From positions 4,030,001-4,094,000 of the forward strand of contig JBBPUQ010000005.1 of NCBI GenBank assembly GCA_038501195.1: a stretch of DNA of 64,000 nucleotides, given 5' to 3'. This document shows positions 45,688-59,435 of the stretch, one piece after another. The notes below the pieces were generated by a model. It was not told the origin of the DNA and did no database searches. It saw only the letters and a list, made by a program, of their open reading frames with translations. How positions within the stretch are numbered: the stretch's first letter is position 1; each line of letters begins with the position of its first letter. The DNA comes from Nemania diffusa. Taxonomy: Eukaryota > Ascomycota > Sordariomycetes > Xylariales > Xylariaceae. The position numbers were made by a program, and so were the translations under genes.

Positions 45688-46516
45688 ATGGACGGATGTG
45701 AGTGCAAATTATTATGGGCGCCCAACGCTAGGACTACCAGACTTTCAAAGGCATCGTCTCGGCCCCCTTGTTCTAATTCCAGCCCCCTTAGTAAACGAAT
45801 ACCGGACGGTACGGGTTGCCGAAGTTCTCTCCGACTTTCGAGATCTCCAGTACTACATCACGGCCGCACCGACAAATCCACTACACGATGAGGACTATTA
45901 CACGGAGGGTTGGGCAGCACTTCGACAATGTGCCCTGGACGGCCAACATATCCTGAACTGCGCAGCGGACGTCACAGTACCACATGCACGCGGCGGCGAG
46001 GAGGAGCAAGTTAAGGCGGAACTTAAGCAGTGCGTCCACAAGAGTCTTAAGCATGCCAGGAACGTACATACAACACGATACTAACCACATGGATCTCCAG
46101 GGTTCTTTTAGACGCTATTGCTCGAAGACACGAAGCACAGAAAATTTATCATCGCCAGGCCGCGGCACAGAGATGGGTTGAATACCGGGAGCAGGTTCTC
46201 CAAGGGGGAAGGCCGAGTTCCTCGAACCGACGACAGCTCAGAGCTTGTGACGAACAGCTTCGAAATGTATGTCACGCCCCTATTCCAATAAACCATGTTA
46301 CCTTTCCATCCGGACATACCTATACCTTAGAAGCTCAACCCACAACCTGCACCACACTCCGGCTAACACTCTGTCCAGGAGCTGTCACAAGTTACAGATG
46401 CAAACATTTATCAACAACTTCAAGATTCGGATCTATCTTTGGGTCGCTGGACGGCCGAGGATCCAAGTCTACGAGCCGTGCAACGCTGGGTTCGAGCACG
46501 GCCACAAACAGTATAA
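45688..46516 (+). CDS. Unrecognised four-exon gene, 3' end possibly decayed
   Basis: The best model is 45688-45697, 45741-46029, 46101-46266 and 46379-46516, giving 200 residues with consistent phase. Introns have GTGAGT, GTGCGT and GTATGT donors and acceptors TACCAG, CTCCAG and GTCCAG; the second has a perfect TACTAAC branch. The first exon of ten bases and its 43-bp intron are the weakest part. The protein is mostly helical and charged: LGPLVLIPAPLVNEYRTVR, EEEQVKAELKQVLLDAIAR, EAQKIYHRQAAAQRWVEY and CDEQLRNELSQ, ending VQRWVRARPQTV. There is no signal peptide, membrane segment or known motif. After the TAA the same frame stays open for about 40 codons with protein-like composition, then a shifted frame carries DMKEFGIDGDW up to about 46790, suggesting loss of a longer C-terminus. 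Coding by splice logic; function unknown. Confidence 0.55.
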
Positions 46517-49080
46517 TGTCTACACGATAAGACGAGATCAACACACGCCGAGAAGGATCTATCGCCTTATATTTTTGAAACAACTAAAAAAGGGAACGAT
46601 GGCCCTCAGCGAGGAGTAACTACAGACATGCACTTGATATGAAGGAATTTGGGATCGATGGCGACTGGATAGTCGACCTTGGGCTGGATATGGGAAAGGG
46701 GCCGGTCCCCTCACAAAATATTACGGTGGGAGAAAAGAACTCCGGGACGGGCTTGCGCGCGAATGCTCCTGGTCAGCCACAGTCTAGATGACTTGGGCTT
46801 GAGCTACCAATACACGAGTACGGCAGATACCATCCAAGAAGACGAAGCCTGAGCGATCAGGAGGCCGCCTCTGGAACTGTACAAAGACAATATCTGCCTG
46901 TACTACCTGTACATACCAACGCAACAGATGTATATACGCACACACAACGCTAACAATAAAGCTAAAAATTACTTAGTATGGATATCAATTACCAAGAGAT
47001 CACCGGTTTCTGCCCTGAACACTAGAGTTTAGATAAGTGATAACAGACTCGTCAGATAATCAGCATTCTAAACCTTGGCTCTCATGACGGCATCTTAGTT
47101 CACAGTTCTTTAGTTCTAAGTTCCAACGACTACTGCAATGACAATACCCCAGCCGAGCTGAGAGGCGAAAAGTGACTAATCAAGCCGCCGCTTATGGGCT
47201 AAACTTCCCGACGTGGCTTGAGACGAGGCATACGCCTGGAGCCTTTGTGCTGGGAAGGCGTCATTGCGTAACGGTTGGACCAGAAGGCTGCCGAAGCCTC
47301 CTCTAGCTCGGCCACCATTGATGCGAGTTGACGGCGTGAATGGGCTTGCAAATGTGGAAGGCTAGTCTAGGGCGGAACCACATGGGGAGCCACATAGCTA
47401 CCTAGTGCAGGGTCGAAGGTATTAGCGTGTGTGTCGTGGACCCAGTTGGTCGGATCAGAGTCGGATGAAACATCTTCAGCTTTGAATACTCCTTGCATAC
47501 GTATATCGTATCGCAGTACATAGATAGTCCCTGCAAACTTAGAAAAAACGTCGAGTCGATCAGTTGTCCATTTTCTAATCTAGGTACCTATAATCTAGAT
47601 ATTAGTCAGTATACCGACACTCGGTGCGTGCACGAGAAGGTGTACTGATATTCCGCCCTCGTGTATGCGTGTGTCGCTTTGCCCGAATAGGCAGAGGATT
47701 CTAATAGACCCGGGCACTAGTAGTCGGCACTTTGGATACAGACTTCCTCCACCGGTGTGTGTATGCGTAGTCTGCTCGTTGAAGTTGATGATGATATCTA
47801 TCCAACCTCACCTCATCCCGCCACAATCCCGAGCAGCCATCCGTCCCTTACGCTAGTGTGCTTCTACAGTATTCTGTATACTCGCACAGCCCAGCCAAGC
47901 CACTAGGTTCGCCAAGACAATATATAGGGCGGTCTGAAAGCTAATACGGAGTTAAGGAGCGCAAAACTGCTCCAAAGTTCAACGGCTCCCTCACTTGAGA
48001 CGGCGCAGTTCTGAATTGTGCTTACAAAATAGGTACGGCGTATACTCCCTGTTAACTACTGCGTAAGACTTAAGAACAACGCTCCGGTCTCTGTGTATCA
48101 TTAATAATTCGTAGTGGCAAATTACTGCGGTGCACGTTACTGTGTAATAATAAGTACTAAATAGATACTTATAAACTAGATACACACCTAATATATAGCA
48201 CCCCTTCGCAATAAGTGGCAGTTTTGAGGTTATCATTTACTAATGTTCTTTTGCAATTGATGCGCACTACGTATATGGCTTACACCACAGGTAGGTGAAG
48301 TACAACAGGCATTCTAATCAATCTAATCAAGAACTATCTCTACCTGTCTTTAATGTATTTCGGTATTATTATAGATAGCTTTTAAAGATAGATATCCAAT
48401 TTACTACCTATTAAATAACAATGAATAGGTCGAAAGAAGATAATTTCCGACAACCCTAACTTAGGTACTACTTGTAAGTGAAGGCAGTTAAACCCGGATT
48501 CCAGGGCTATGGAAAGCCCTGGCGGATGGAGTTCCATCAGGTACCGATGTACTACGGCCTAATAATCCCGGTTGCATGCAATAACTTGTGGATATCTGGA
48601 ATGTCTCGGTTACAACCCATAGAAAATATTTTTTATCAGGATAATTACTCTATTTTCAGGCATCACCCTAGAAATCTTGTAATACCTCGCTACGTACCTG
48701 GTCTCTGCTGCCAGATCATCTTTTCTCGCATACAACCGAGGCCTCCAGCAGATCAGGTTCAACCAATAAGCCCTCTGTCGGTAAGTCCGAATGATCTCAT
48801 CTCATCTCCAACCGTCTTCTTCTTTTTGCATCTCGCATATATCTGCCTACCTACCGTACTGTACCTGCTTAGTACATGGATCCACCTGGATTGGGGATAG
48901 TGGGGGTCGAATACTATACTTTCATCCTCATCATCGACTTTCCTTGCGCCCCAAGTTATCTCCGTTTGTGATGCAGCGCAGCCAGCCATGATTCGGCTTG
49001 TTGAACGAATGCGTTCATTATCGCACATCCGCTTGGAACTATCCTGACGTGCCATTGACCAGTAAAAACTCCCAAGAAGA
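46517..49080. other. Spacer, 2.6 kb
   Basis: The first 270 bases hold probable remnants of the previous gene's C-terminus. The rest has no supported gene. A 140-codon plus frame (48478-48900) opens from a GTG and has no motif. About 47.98-48.47 kb is A+T-rich. The promoter of the RING-like gene should lie at the right end. Confidence 0.5.
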
Positions 49081-49872
49081 ATGGCAACAGCATCCATTTG
49101 CAAGATCTGCGAAGATCCCCTCACCGTTGAGATTGAGGATGAGGACGGTGAGAACACCGGCCCTCAGACTGTTCCAGATGATTTGGAACTTGGCTGTGGC
49201 TGTCATTTCCACTGGCAGTGCCTCCTGGACCAATCTTCAGACGTAGCCATCTCGTTGAAGTGTCCATCATGTCAATCACTCCTAGCCGAGAACAGCCCTG
49301 GGCCATCCGCCACGAACTCATTCCTGCAGACGGCGTCAGGCGTGTTCATATTGACCAGGTACACCAACGAAGGCGGAATCCAAGAGGGATTAGACATACT
49401 TCCAGCCTTGACGGAAGAGGCGTACTTGGAGGCCAATCCTCAGGCGAGGCCAGCCCGCGCCTTTCATGTGATGTGCAGCGAAGGCGATGTCGACGGCATC
49501 GTGGACCTGCTTCGAGACATCGACCAAGAAGACGGAGAAGATTCCAGCCTCTCTACGGCGCAGCTCATTCGCTACCAGGATCCTCTTGGTAATATGAAGA
49601 GCGGGCTTCATCTCGCCATCGAGCAAGGAAGGGAGGAGGTCGTCTGGCTGCTGCTCTGGATTGCCTCTCCGCTGCGCACAGATGCTTTTCCTGGGTCACT
49701 TCGGGAAATTGCACAAGCGATGGGTCTACAGAGGCCAGACACACCGCCATCCGACGACATTCGCGCCCTCGAGGACGACCGGGGCCGCGCAGCTGAGGCG
49801 ATTGCGGCAGAACGCGAGGGGGCCTGGGGCACTCTGCTGCAAGCCAATGTGCTTCATCCCGGCTCATCATGA
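49081..49872 (+). CDS. RING-like zinc finger protein with ankyrin-like repeat
   Basis: A single exon of 263 residues with ATG in good context (AAGAATGG). An N-terminal RING-like finger runs from CKIC (about residue 7) through GCGCHFHWQCLL (about 38-50) to KCPSC (about 60-64); spacing is C-X2-C ... C-X-C-H-X2-H-X2-C ... C-X2-C, close to RING-H2 but with the first loop acidic and unusually long. The middle part has ARAFHVMCSEGDVDGIVDLL and then GLHLAIEQGREEVVWLLLW, which match the helix pairs of ankyrin repeats. The C-terminus is helical with DDRGRAAEAIAAEREG. RING proteins commonly act as ubiquitin ligases with a substrate-binding repeat region; E3 activity here is an inference. Similar small RING/ankyrin proteins are common in Sordariomycetes and mostly unstudied. 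Confidence 0.82.
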   Translation: MATASICKICEDPLTVEIEDEDGENTGPQTVPDDLELGCGCHFHWQCLLDQSSDVAISLKCPSCQSLLAENSPGPSATNSFLQTASGVFILTRYTNEGGIQEGLDILPALTEEAYLEANPQARPARAFHVMCSEGDVDGIVDLLRDIDQEDGEDSSLSTAQLIRYQDPLGNMKSGLHLAIEQGREEVVWLLLWIASPLRTDAFPGSLREIAQAMGLQRPDTPPSDDIRALEDDRGRAAEAIAAEREGAWGTLLQANVLHPGSS

Positions 49873-50964
49873 TCTGCAGAACGGTGGTACAACAGCAACG
49901 AACGCCTATGCGCCTCTAAATGATTGCCTCTCCACGAAGAAGAAGAAGAGGCTTGAGCGCCATTATTACCATTTCCACCTATCAATAGACGTAGAGCACA
50001 TGCAATCGATATGCACGCATCATGAAAACCACTACACTACTGTCCATTATCGATTTAGTATGAACCAGAGACGTCGTCTAGCCTTGGCAAGGGGCCCAAT
50101 CACCTCGTTGTCGACGAACATCGCAACTCTGCATCTACATACAACACGACGATTACACGACTGAGATCCGGTACCCAATACGTTGACCGTCTTGCCGGGG
50201 TGTTCGTCCGAACTATTTGACTATTGAGGCATGATGTGACGCAATGCAACCTTGCAAATCTGGTACAGTAATTTTCTGGTGGGTACGTAAAGTCTACACC
50301 CCTGGATCTCTCCGCATTTAACTTATTTTAACTAGATAGGTAGGTATCTACAATCTATAACCACTCTAGCTAGGTATTCTAGCTCAGTGCACTGACTTGC
50401 CCCTCTTCCTGATGTGATAGCCAGATTATGTGATCTATGAGTTCTTTTTTACTTACATTGCGGTGAGTGGTGATTTGATAAGCATTGATCATGAGGAATC
50501 CTGCTATCTTCCTTGAACTTGCGTGCAAGGTACGCTACGTATAGATAGATAGGATGTGCGGTACTATAGGCATATCACTTCCTTTCTCACTTAAACCCCT
50601 ACCGACTTAGCAGAAAATCAGCGGGGAAATGAGACGACCTTTTGGCTGTGGGACTTCGAAATCTATCCACATAGGTATTCCACATATTCCCTGCGTGCCA
50701 CATGGAGCACATGACTTCCTCGTCCTAAAGCGCACATCTTATTCCGAACTACGGTTTACCCCTGTGTAGATGAAGATGTGTGCTGCTGTGATGCATTGAA
50801 AAAGGTCCGAAATGGCCCTACAAACTGCAAGTCATGGTGCTGTGTGACTTGTCCACATACTTACACTACACACGGCATTTCTACAGCATGCAGCACGACC
50901 ACGAGGCCCTCCTCACGTCCCTGGAGGCTTGATTTTCCATTTTTAGCAAGATCTCAGCTCTGAA
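49873..50964. other. Transition spacer next to the A+T block
   Basis: Normal-composition DNA after the RING-like gene, without a supported gene. It ends abruptly at the A+T block. Short frames (for example 50778-50963) have no motif. Confidence 0.5.
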
Positions 50965-51035
50965 AACCTGTTTTAAGAATCTGTTACAAGAGTTTGTTTT
51001 TATAAAGAGTTTTAAACAGAAATTTGTTATAGAAG

Positions 51036-51071
51036 TCTATTTTATTATAAAAAATCTATTTTATTATAAAG
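51036..51071. repeat. Direct repeat at the edge of the A+T block
   Basis: TCTATTTTATTATAAA occurs twice within about 36 bases, separated by a few A's, close to the compositional boundary. Short; may be chance in such biased sequence. Confidence 0.6.
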
Positions 51072-53244
51072 CTATTTTAAGTTTTAAATAATATTTAAAA
51101 TTAAATTTATTATTTAATATTTTTATTTTTTTAATATATAATTTTATATTTAAAAATTTTAATTAAATTAAAGTTATTTTAAAAAAAATTTAAGCTTTTT
51201 TTTATATTAAAAAAATCTTTTTTTATATTAAGCTTTTTTTTTATTTATATATTTAGTTTATATATATAATTTATTATTTTATTAATAAAATAATTAATAT
51301 TTAATTAATATTTTAGTTAATTTATATTAAAATTATATATTAATTAAATTTAGTAATAATATATATATATTATTTTTTTAATTTTTGTTATTATATTTAT
51401 AAAAAATTTTAAAATATTATATTTTATTAATTAATATATTTTATTAAAAACTATTTTTAAATTAAATAAAACAAAAATTTTATAAAAATATTAAATTATA
51501 AATTAAAATATATTAAATTTTATAAATATAAGTTTTATATATATATTAAATATTATATTATTATTTTTTAATTTAAAAAAATCGATTTTTATAAATAAAA
51601 ATAACTATTTATTAATTTGTTTATTTATTTTAAATAATTTAATAGTTTTATTAAATTTTATATTTTTAATAAATATTAAAATTAATAATTTATTTATTAA
51701 AAAATTATATAAATTAATTATTATTTAAACAGCTGTTATTTTTTTATTAGTTAATTTATAATAAATAATATTATTAAAACTAATAATATTAATTATTTAT
51801 ATATTAAAAGTTTTTTAAATATTTTATTAATTTATAACTTTAAATATAATTTAATAATATATTTAAATATTAAATAATATTGCAGCAAAAAAATAGTTTA
51901 AATTATAATATATTATTTAATTTTATAATATATTAAAAAAATTATATAATTTTAATTAAATTAAATACTAAAACTATAAATTAATTATATTAAATAAAAT
52001 AAACAATTTAATTATTTTTGTTTTTTTGTTTTTAATTTTATACTTTTTTTTTATAATAATATAATATATTTTATTATAAAACTTGTTTATTTATTATTTA
52101 AAAATATTATATTTATTTTTTTATAGTTTTTTATTTAATATTAAATTTTATAAATAAAATATTTATATTTAAAAATTTTTAATATTATTTTAATATTATA
52201 TTATTTTTTAAAATATTTTTATAATTGTTTTAGTTAAATTTTTTATTTAATTTAATATATTAATAACTTTTATAATAAATAAAAAATATATTTTGTTATT
52301 TTTTAATAAATTTATAATTTTAAAAAAAATAAAAGTTGCTATTTTTATAATTTAAATATTTTAAATTTAAAAAGTATAAATTTAAAGTATTAAATATTTT
52401 TAGTTTTAATAGTTTATTTTTAGTAAAAAAATAAATATACTTTTGTTAAAATAATAAATAAACAATTAAAAAAATTTTTATATTATTAATAATAATATAT
52501 TAAAATTAATAAAAAATATATTTAATAAATATTAAATAAAAAAATAATAATAATATTAAATTTAATAAGTTATTATATTAAAGTTAATATTAAAAAAATA
52601 AATATTTAAAATTATAATTAAAATTAAATATTAAAATTATTAAAAAAATAATAAAAACTTTAAAATTTAATATAATTAAATAAATTTAAAAATATATTAA
52701 ATAAATTAATAAATTTTTTAATTTTAATAAAATTATTTTATTATAATAAAACAAAATATATTTATATATTAAAAATTATTTATTATATATTTTAACTTTT
52801 ATATTTTATTAAAACTGTTTTATTTATATATTATAAAAATAATAAAAATTATTATAAAAAATTTACAAAATATTATAAATATTAAAAAATATATATATTT
52901 AATTTAATATAAACTTATTAATAATAATTATAAACTATAATTTATTATTTTATTAAAAAAAAAGTTTATTTTTTTTTAAACTTTTATATAATATAAATAT
53001 AAAATTTTAAATTAATATAGTTATATATAAAATAGTATTTTTTTGCTAATATTATTTATATTTATTTTAAATAGTTTAAATAATTAAATAGTTTAATAAT
53101 ATAATTAATTAATATTAAATAAAAATTTATATAAAATTGTTTAAAAATAATTATTTTAAAAGTATTAAAAATATTATTAATAAATTATATAATTAATTTT
53201 TAATTTAAAAGTTTTTTTTTAAAATAAATATTTTAATATATAAA

Positions 53245-53672
53245 AAAAATAAATTTTAAAAGTTAATAAATAAAAACTTTAATATAAAAATTAATTTAAA
53301 TTTAAAAAAAAAGTTAAATTTAAATTTAAAAATAAAAATTAGTTTGAATTTAAATATAAAATAAATTTTATTTTTAATAAAAAAAATCAATTTAAATTTA
53401 AAAATAAAAATTAATTTAAATTTAAAAAAAAAATTAAATTTAAACTAAAAAACAAAAATTAGTTTAAATTTAAATATAAAATAAATTTTAATTTTAGTAA
53501 AAAAAATTAATTTAAATTTAAAAATAAAAATTAGTTTAAATTTAAAAAAAAAATTAAATTTAAATTAAAAAATAAAAATTAATTTAAATTTAAATATAAA
53601 ATAAATTTTAACTTTAATAAAAAAAACTAGTTTAAATTAAAAAATAAAAATTAGTTTTAATTTAAAAAAAAA
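53245..53672. repeat. 120-bp tandem repeat in the A+T block, about 3.5 copies
   Basis: Blocks beginning at 53281, 53401, 53521 and (partial) 53641 align base for base at a constant 120-bp offset, with only a few substitutions and no length change. For example AAATATAAAATAAATTTTA recurs at 53352, 53472 and 53592. Copies differ mainly by A/G and C/T changes. The array ends at the short CpG-containing word AATCGCTATA at about 53671. A shorter, less exact left copy begins near 53245. Confidence 0.85.
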
Positions 53673-56600
53673 TCGCTATAAAAATATTTAATTTAAATTT
53701 AAAAAATAAAACGAAAATAATATTTATATATAAAAATATTTTTAAAAAAAAAAAATAGTTTTAATAAGTTTTTTTATTAGTAATAGTTTTAAAAGTTTTT
53801 AATATAACTTTAAAAAAAATATTATAAATATAATTTTATTTTTATAATTTTATAGCTTTAAAAATATATATATATTATTATAAAGTTTGCTTTTTATATA
53901 AATATTATTAATAGTTTAATTTATATAGCTATAAAAATTAACAAAATTTAATTAATTAAAATATTATATAAAGCTAATATTTAAAATTTTTATATTTTTA
54001 TTTTATTTAAAAATTAAATTTAAATATATAATATTTAAATTATTTTTATTTATATAATATTAGTTATATTATAATAACAAAATATAAAAATATATACTTT
54101 AAATAATAAAAAAAATAATATTGATTTAAACATTTTTTTTATATAATTTTAACTAAACTTAAAAAAATTATATTTATTTTTTAAACTTTTTTAATATTAA
54201 AACTAAAATTTAAATATTAAAATTATTTATATTTAAATAAAATTTATTTAATAATAAAAAATTTAAATATAAATTTATAAAAATATAAAAATTTTAATTT
54301 AAAATATACTTTATATAATAAATATTTAAAATTTTTTATTTTTTAAATTTTATAAAAATAAAGTTTAAAACTAAAATAACTAAGTTTTTAATATTTATTA
54401 AAAATTAATTATATAATAATAACAAAAAATTTAAATATATATTTTTAATAATAAAAAAGTTATATATAATAGTTTAAAACTTTAAAATAAATAAATTTTT
54501 AAAAATATTATATTTAATAACTAAAATTGTTAATTTTATAACAAAAATTGTTTTTTTTTATAATTTAAAGTTTAAACAAAAAAAATACTTTAATATTTTC
54601 AAAATAATTAGTTTTAAATTATATAATTTAATATAACAATTTTATTACTTTTTTATTAATTAAATTTATATTATTTAAATTTTTAATTTAAATTTAATAT
54701 TTAAAAATATTATTAATTATTTAATTTATATTATTTAAATAATTTTATAAAATAATAATATAATAATTATTATTTATTATATTAAAAATAACTAAACTAT
54801 TTATTATATTAATTTAAAAATATTATAAAATTTATAACTTATATATAATATATTTTATTTTAAAAATTTTAACTGTTTTATTATTAATTAATAAGCTTTT
54901 TTTAATATTTTTTAGTTTAATTTATATTTAGTTTTTTTTTAAAAAGTTTTTAAAAATAAATTTAAATAAAACTATTATTTTAATAAATATTTAAAAAATA
55001 TAAAAAGTTTATATTAATAAATAATAAATAATTATATTATATTTTAAATTAAAAATATAATAGTTAATTAAAATAAAAAAAAAAAACAAAAAAAAAAAGT
55101 AATAAAAAAGTAGCTTTTATAATAAATTATATATATTATATTTATAAATATGTTTTAAATATTTATATATTATTTTTATTTATATATTAAAACAATTATA
55201 TATATTAAATATAATATTTAAATGTTATAACATTTTATAATATTTTAAAAGTTTTTTGTTATATTTAATATGTTATTTTTAAATAATTATATATATTAAA
55301 TAGCTATATATATTAAATAAAAATAATATTTTTACTATTAAATAAAAAATTTAAATATTATTAAGTTATATATTTTTTTATATTTTATTAATATTTAATT
55401 TTTTATGTTATATTTAATATATTATATAAAGTATTTATTAGTTTTTAACTGTTTATATTAATTTTTTAAAGATTTAATTTATTTTTAAATGAAATTTTTT
55501 TTTTTATTATAAAAACTTTTGTTTATTTGTTATATTTAGTTTATATTATAGCAATATTTTTATATATACTAAATATATAATTTATTATATTATAAATTAA
55601 AAACTAAATAGTTATATTATTAATATTAATAATTTAATTTTAAAGTTTAAACTATTAAAATAAATAACTAAATATTAAAAAGCTATTAAAAATAATAAAT
55701 TTAATAAAATTATAAATATAATTTTTAAAAGTTAAACTTAATAAAATATAAATAAAGTTATAATTAATTATAAACTTTATAATTTTTAGTTTAAAGTTAA
55801 TTTTTTATAAAAATATAGCAATTTTATTATTAAAGTTTATAAAAATTAATAAAAACAGCTTATTTAAAATAAAACTTATTAATTTGTTTTTTAATTTTAA
55901 TATTTAATTTATAATTATTAATATAAATATATTAATATATTTATATTTAAATTAAATTTAATTAACAATATAATAGCAAATGTTTTTATTATATTATATT
56001 TTAAACAACTAGTTAGTTTTTTTTATAATTATATTTAAAGTAATAACTTTTTTATATTAAATGTTAAACAAGTATTAAAAATAAATATAATTAGTTTTTA
56101 AAACAAATCGAATAATTTCTATTATTTTTTAATAGCTATTTTTAATATAAAAAAATATAAAGTTTAAAATAGCTATATAAACTGATTATAAAATGTTTAT
56201 AAAAAAAACTAAGTTATTACAAAAAAAAAAAAGTATTAGTAATTAGTATATATTATTATTATAAAAAAAAACCAAAAATATAACATTTAAATATAGCTTT
56301 TTATTTACTATAAAGTTTAATATAATTTAATATATTGAATTAAATAAATATATTTATATAATTATATAATAACTAATTAAATAAACATTAAAAAAAAAAA
56401 AAACTTTAAAACTTAACTAAATTATATTATAAAAAAAGTTTAATATTATAATTAAAAAACTAATATTATAACTAAAAATTAATATATTTTGTTTTATTAA
56501 ACTAATATTATATTTAAAGTTTTATAATTAATATTTATATAATTTATTTATTAAATTTTTTTATTAAATTTATTTGTTAATTAATATTTTTAGTTTATTA

Positions 56601-58914
56601 AAAATAATAAATAAACATTTTAAAAAAATATAATAAATAAAATATAAATATAAAAAATAAACAAAATAAAAAAAAATATATATATATAATATAAAAAACT
56701 TTATTAATTATTATATTATTTATTATTAAAATAATTTAATATTAATTATATATTAAGCTTTTATAAATATATATTTATAGCTATTAATTTATAATTTATT
56801 ATTAAAAATATAAAGTTATAATTTAATAAAAAAAACAAATATTATATTTATAATTATTAAAAAATTTAATATAGTATATATATTTTATAAAATATATATA
56901 TTTTTGCTGCAGTTAATATAACAATTTATTATATTTTTTCTTTTTATTTAATTTTTTGTTTAAAATTAAAGTTTAATATTTGTTTTTTTTTATACAATAT
57001 TTAGTTATATTTATTTTTAAACTAAAAAAATATTAAAATAATAACTATATTATTTAGTAAATTTATATCTATTATTAATATTTTATTTATTACAAAATAA
57101 AAATATATATTTTTATAAGTTTTATAAATTATTTTTATAAAAGCTTTTTACTACAATTTAAAATAAAAATACAAGTTTATATTTAAGTTTTAAACTAATA
57201 AAATAACATTATTATAAATATAATAAAAATAAACTTTTATTATAAAATATACTATATTAATAAAAGTTATAATAAATATATTAAAATTAAATATTTATTA
57301 TTAAAAGTTAACTTTTATAAATAGTTTAAAATAAATATAACAATAATAACAATTAAAATAATAATTAAACTAAAAACAAACAAATATATTATAATAACTA
57401 ATAAAGTAATAATAATAATATTATAATAAAATAAAAATAAAATAATATTTTTGTTAAAGTAGCAATAAAAAAGCTTGTAATTTTAAAATAACAATAAAAA
57501 AAATAATATAAATAGTTTATATTTTTAAATATATTTTAATTAAACTAATAATAAAAATATATAATATAGTTTTAAAACTAAATTAAAAGTTTTTTTATTA
57601 AAGTTATAAAATTAAATTAAAAAGTTTTTTTAATTTAATATAATATATAAAAACTATTTTATTTTTTAAAACTATTGTTTTATTGTTTTATATTTTTTTT
57701 AATATTTATAATATTTAAATATTAAATTAGTTTTTTTAATTTTTTATTTTTAATATTTTTTTATATAAATTATTACTAATAATATTAGTTATAAATATTA
57801 AATATATACTTAATACTATAATATTTTAATAAATTAACTTATTTTAAATATTAGTTTTTAATAAACAAGTTTTATATTTTTAATTAATTAAATCATTATT
57901 AATCTAGTTTTTTTAATTTATTAACTATTATAACTTTTTAAAAAAATATATTTTATTTTAAATAGCAGTTTTAAATCAACTATTTTTATTTTACAATATA
58001 ATTAAAAATAAAAATATAAATTAACTATTTATAAAACTAAATATTATAAATTAAAAAATATATATTGTTTTTATAACTGTTTTAAACACTTTTTTAAACT
58101 TATTATTATTTCAATATAATTAAAACTAAACTTTTATTTAATTAAACTATATTATTTTATATTTATTTTATATTATTTTAATTCTAATTACTTTTTTTTA
58201 AATAAACTAGTTTAGTTTAAAATAAAAACTATTTTTTATTTTAATAGTAATTATATAATAATATTTATTACTATAGTTTAATTTATATATTTAAAACAGT
58301 AATTAGTTTATAAACTATATTTTAATAAATTATATTTAAACTTTAATAAAAACTAATTAAATTAACTTTTTAATTTTATATTTTAAATTAAATTAAATTT
58401 TAATAGTAACTAAAACAAAAAGTTGTTTATATATTATTTATAGTACTATTTATTAGTTTTAATATAATAATAAAACAAAAAACAGTTACTAAAGCTTATT
58501 TATATCGAAAAAATTAAAAAGATATATTATTATAACAAAGTTTTATAGCAAAGTTTTTTAATAAAATTAAATTTTAAATAAAAATTTAAAAAATAAATTA
58601 TTTAATAGCTAGAACAAATATTTATAAAATATAAAAAAAGCTAAATAATTATTATAAAAAAAAACAAACAATTGTTTTATTTATATAAATTATTTTGTTT
58701 TTATTTAATAGCAATAATATAGATGTTTTAAATTAATAATGTTTTAAATATTTTATAAAATATAGTTTATATTTTTATATATATAAACATTTAAAACTGC
58801 TTAATATTAAAAAATAATACAATTTTTATAGTAATAATATAGTTTATTAAATAATATTTAGTTAGCTAAACTAAAAGTTTATAATATTATAAACAAACTA
58901 TAAAGCTGTTTTAA

Positions 58915-59435
58915 TTAGCTAAACTAAAATGTTTTATAATTTATTTATAACTTTTTTTTTATATTATAATATTATAAAATGTTATTTTTTTAAACTTTTT
59001 GTTTAATTTTTTTTAAGCTTTTTTAATTTTTTAATTATATATTAGTTTTATATTAATGTATTAAATACTAAAATAATATTTTAACTAATTAAATTAAAAC
59101 ATTTTATAATTTATTTATAACTTTTTTGTTATATTATAATAACTATAAAATATTATTTTTTTAAACTTTTTGTTTAGTTTTTTTTTAACTTGTTTAACTT
59201 TTTAAAAACTAAAATAGTTTTATATATATAATTATATGCTAGTTTTATATTAATACATTAAATACTAAAATAGCTAACAAAAACTTATATTTAAAAGCTT
59301 ATAAATATTATTTTATTTTATATTAAAATATATATACAATTATATATTAGTTTTATATTAATGTATTAAACACTAAAACAGCTAATAAAGCTTTATATAC
59401 AAGCTAATAAAAACTAATATTTAAAAGTTTATAAA
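58915..59435. repeat. Degenerate repeated segments in the A+T block
   Basis: TTTTATAATTTATTTATAAC recurs at 58931 and 59102, followed both times by a TTTTTTAAACTTTTTGTTTA-like stretch. TAGTTTTATATTAAT recurs at 59043, 59240 and 59347, each followed by a TTAAA(T/C)ACTAAAA word. Spacing is irregular (about 171, 197 and 107 bases), so this looks like decayed duplications, not a clean array. Confidence 0.65.

Noticed and set aside
48478..48900. 140-codon plus-strand frame
   Set aside because: It opens from a GTG, its composition is not protein-like and no motif or splice partner is visible.
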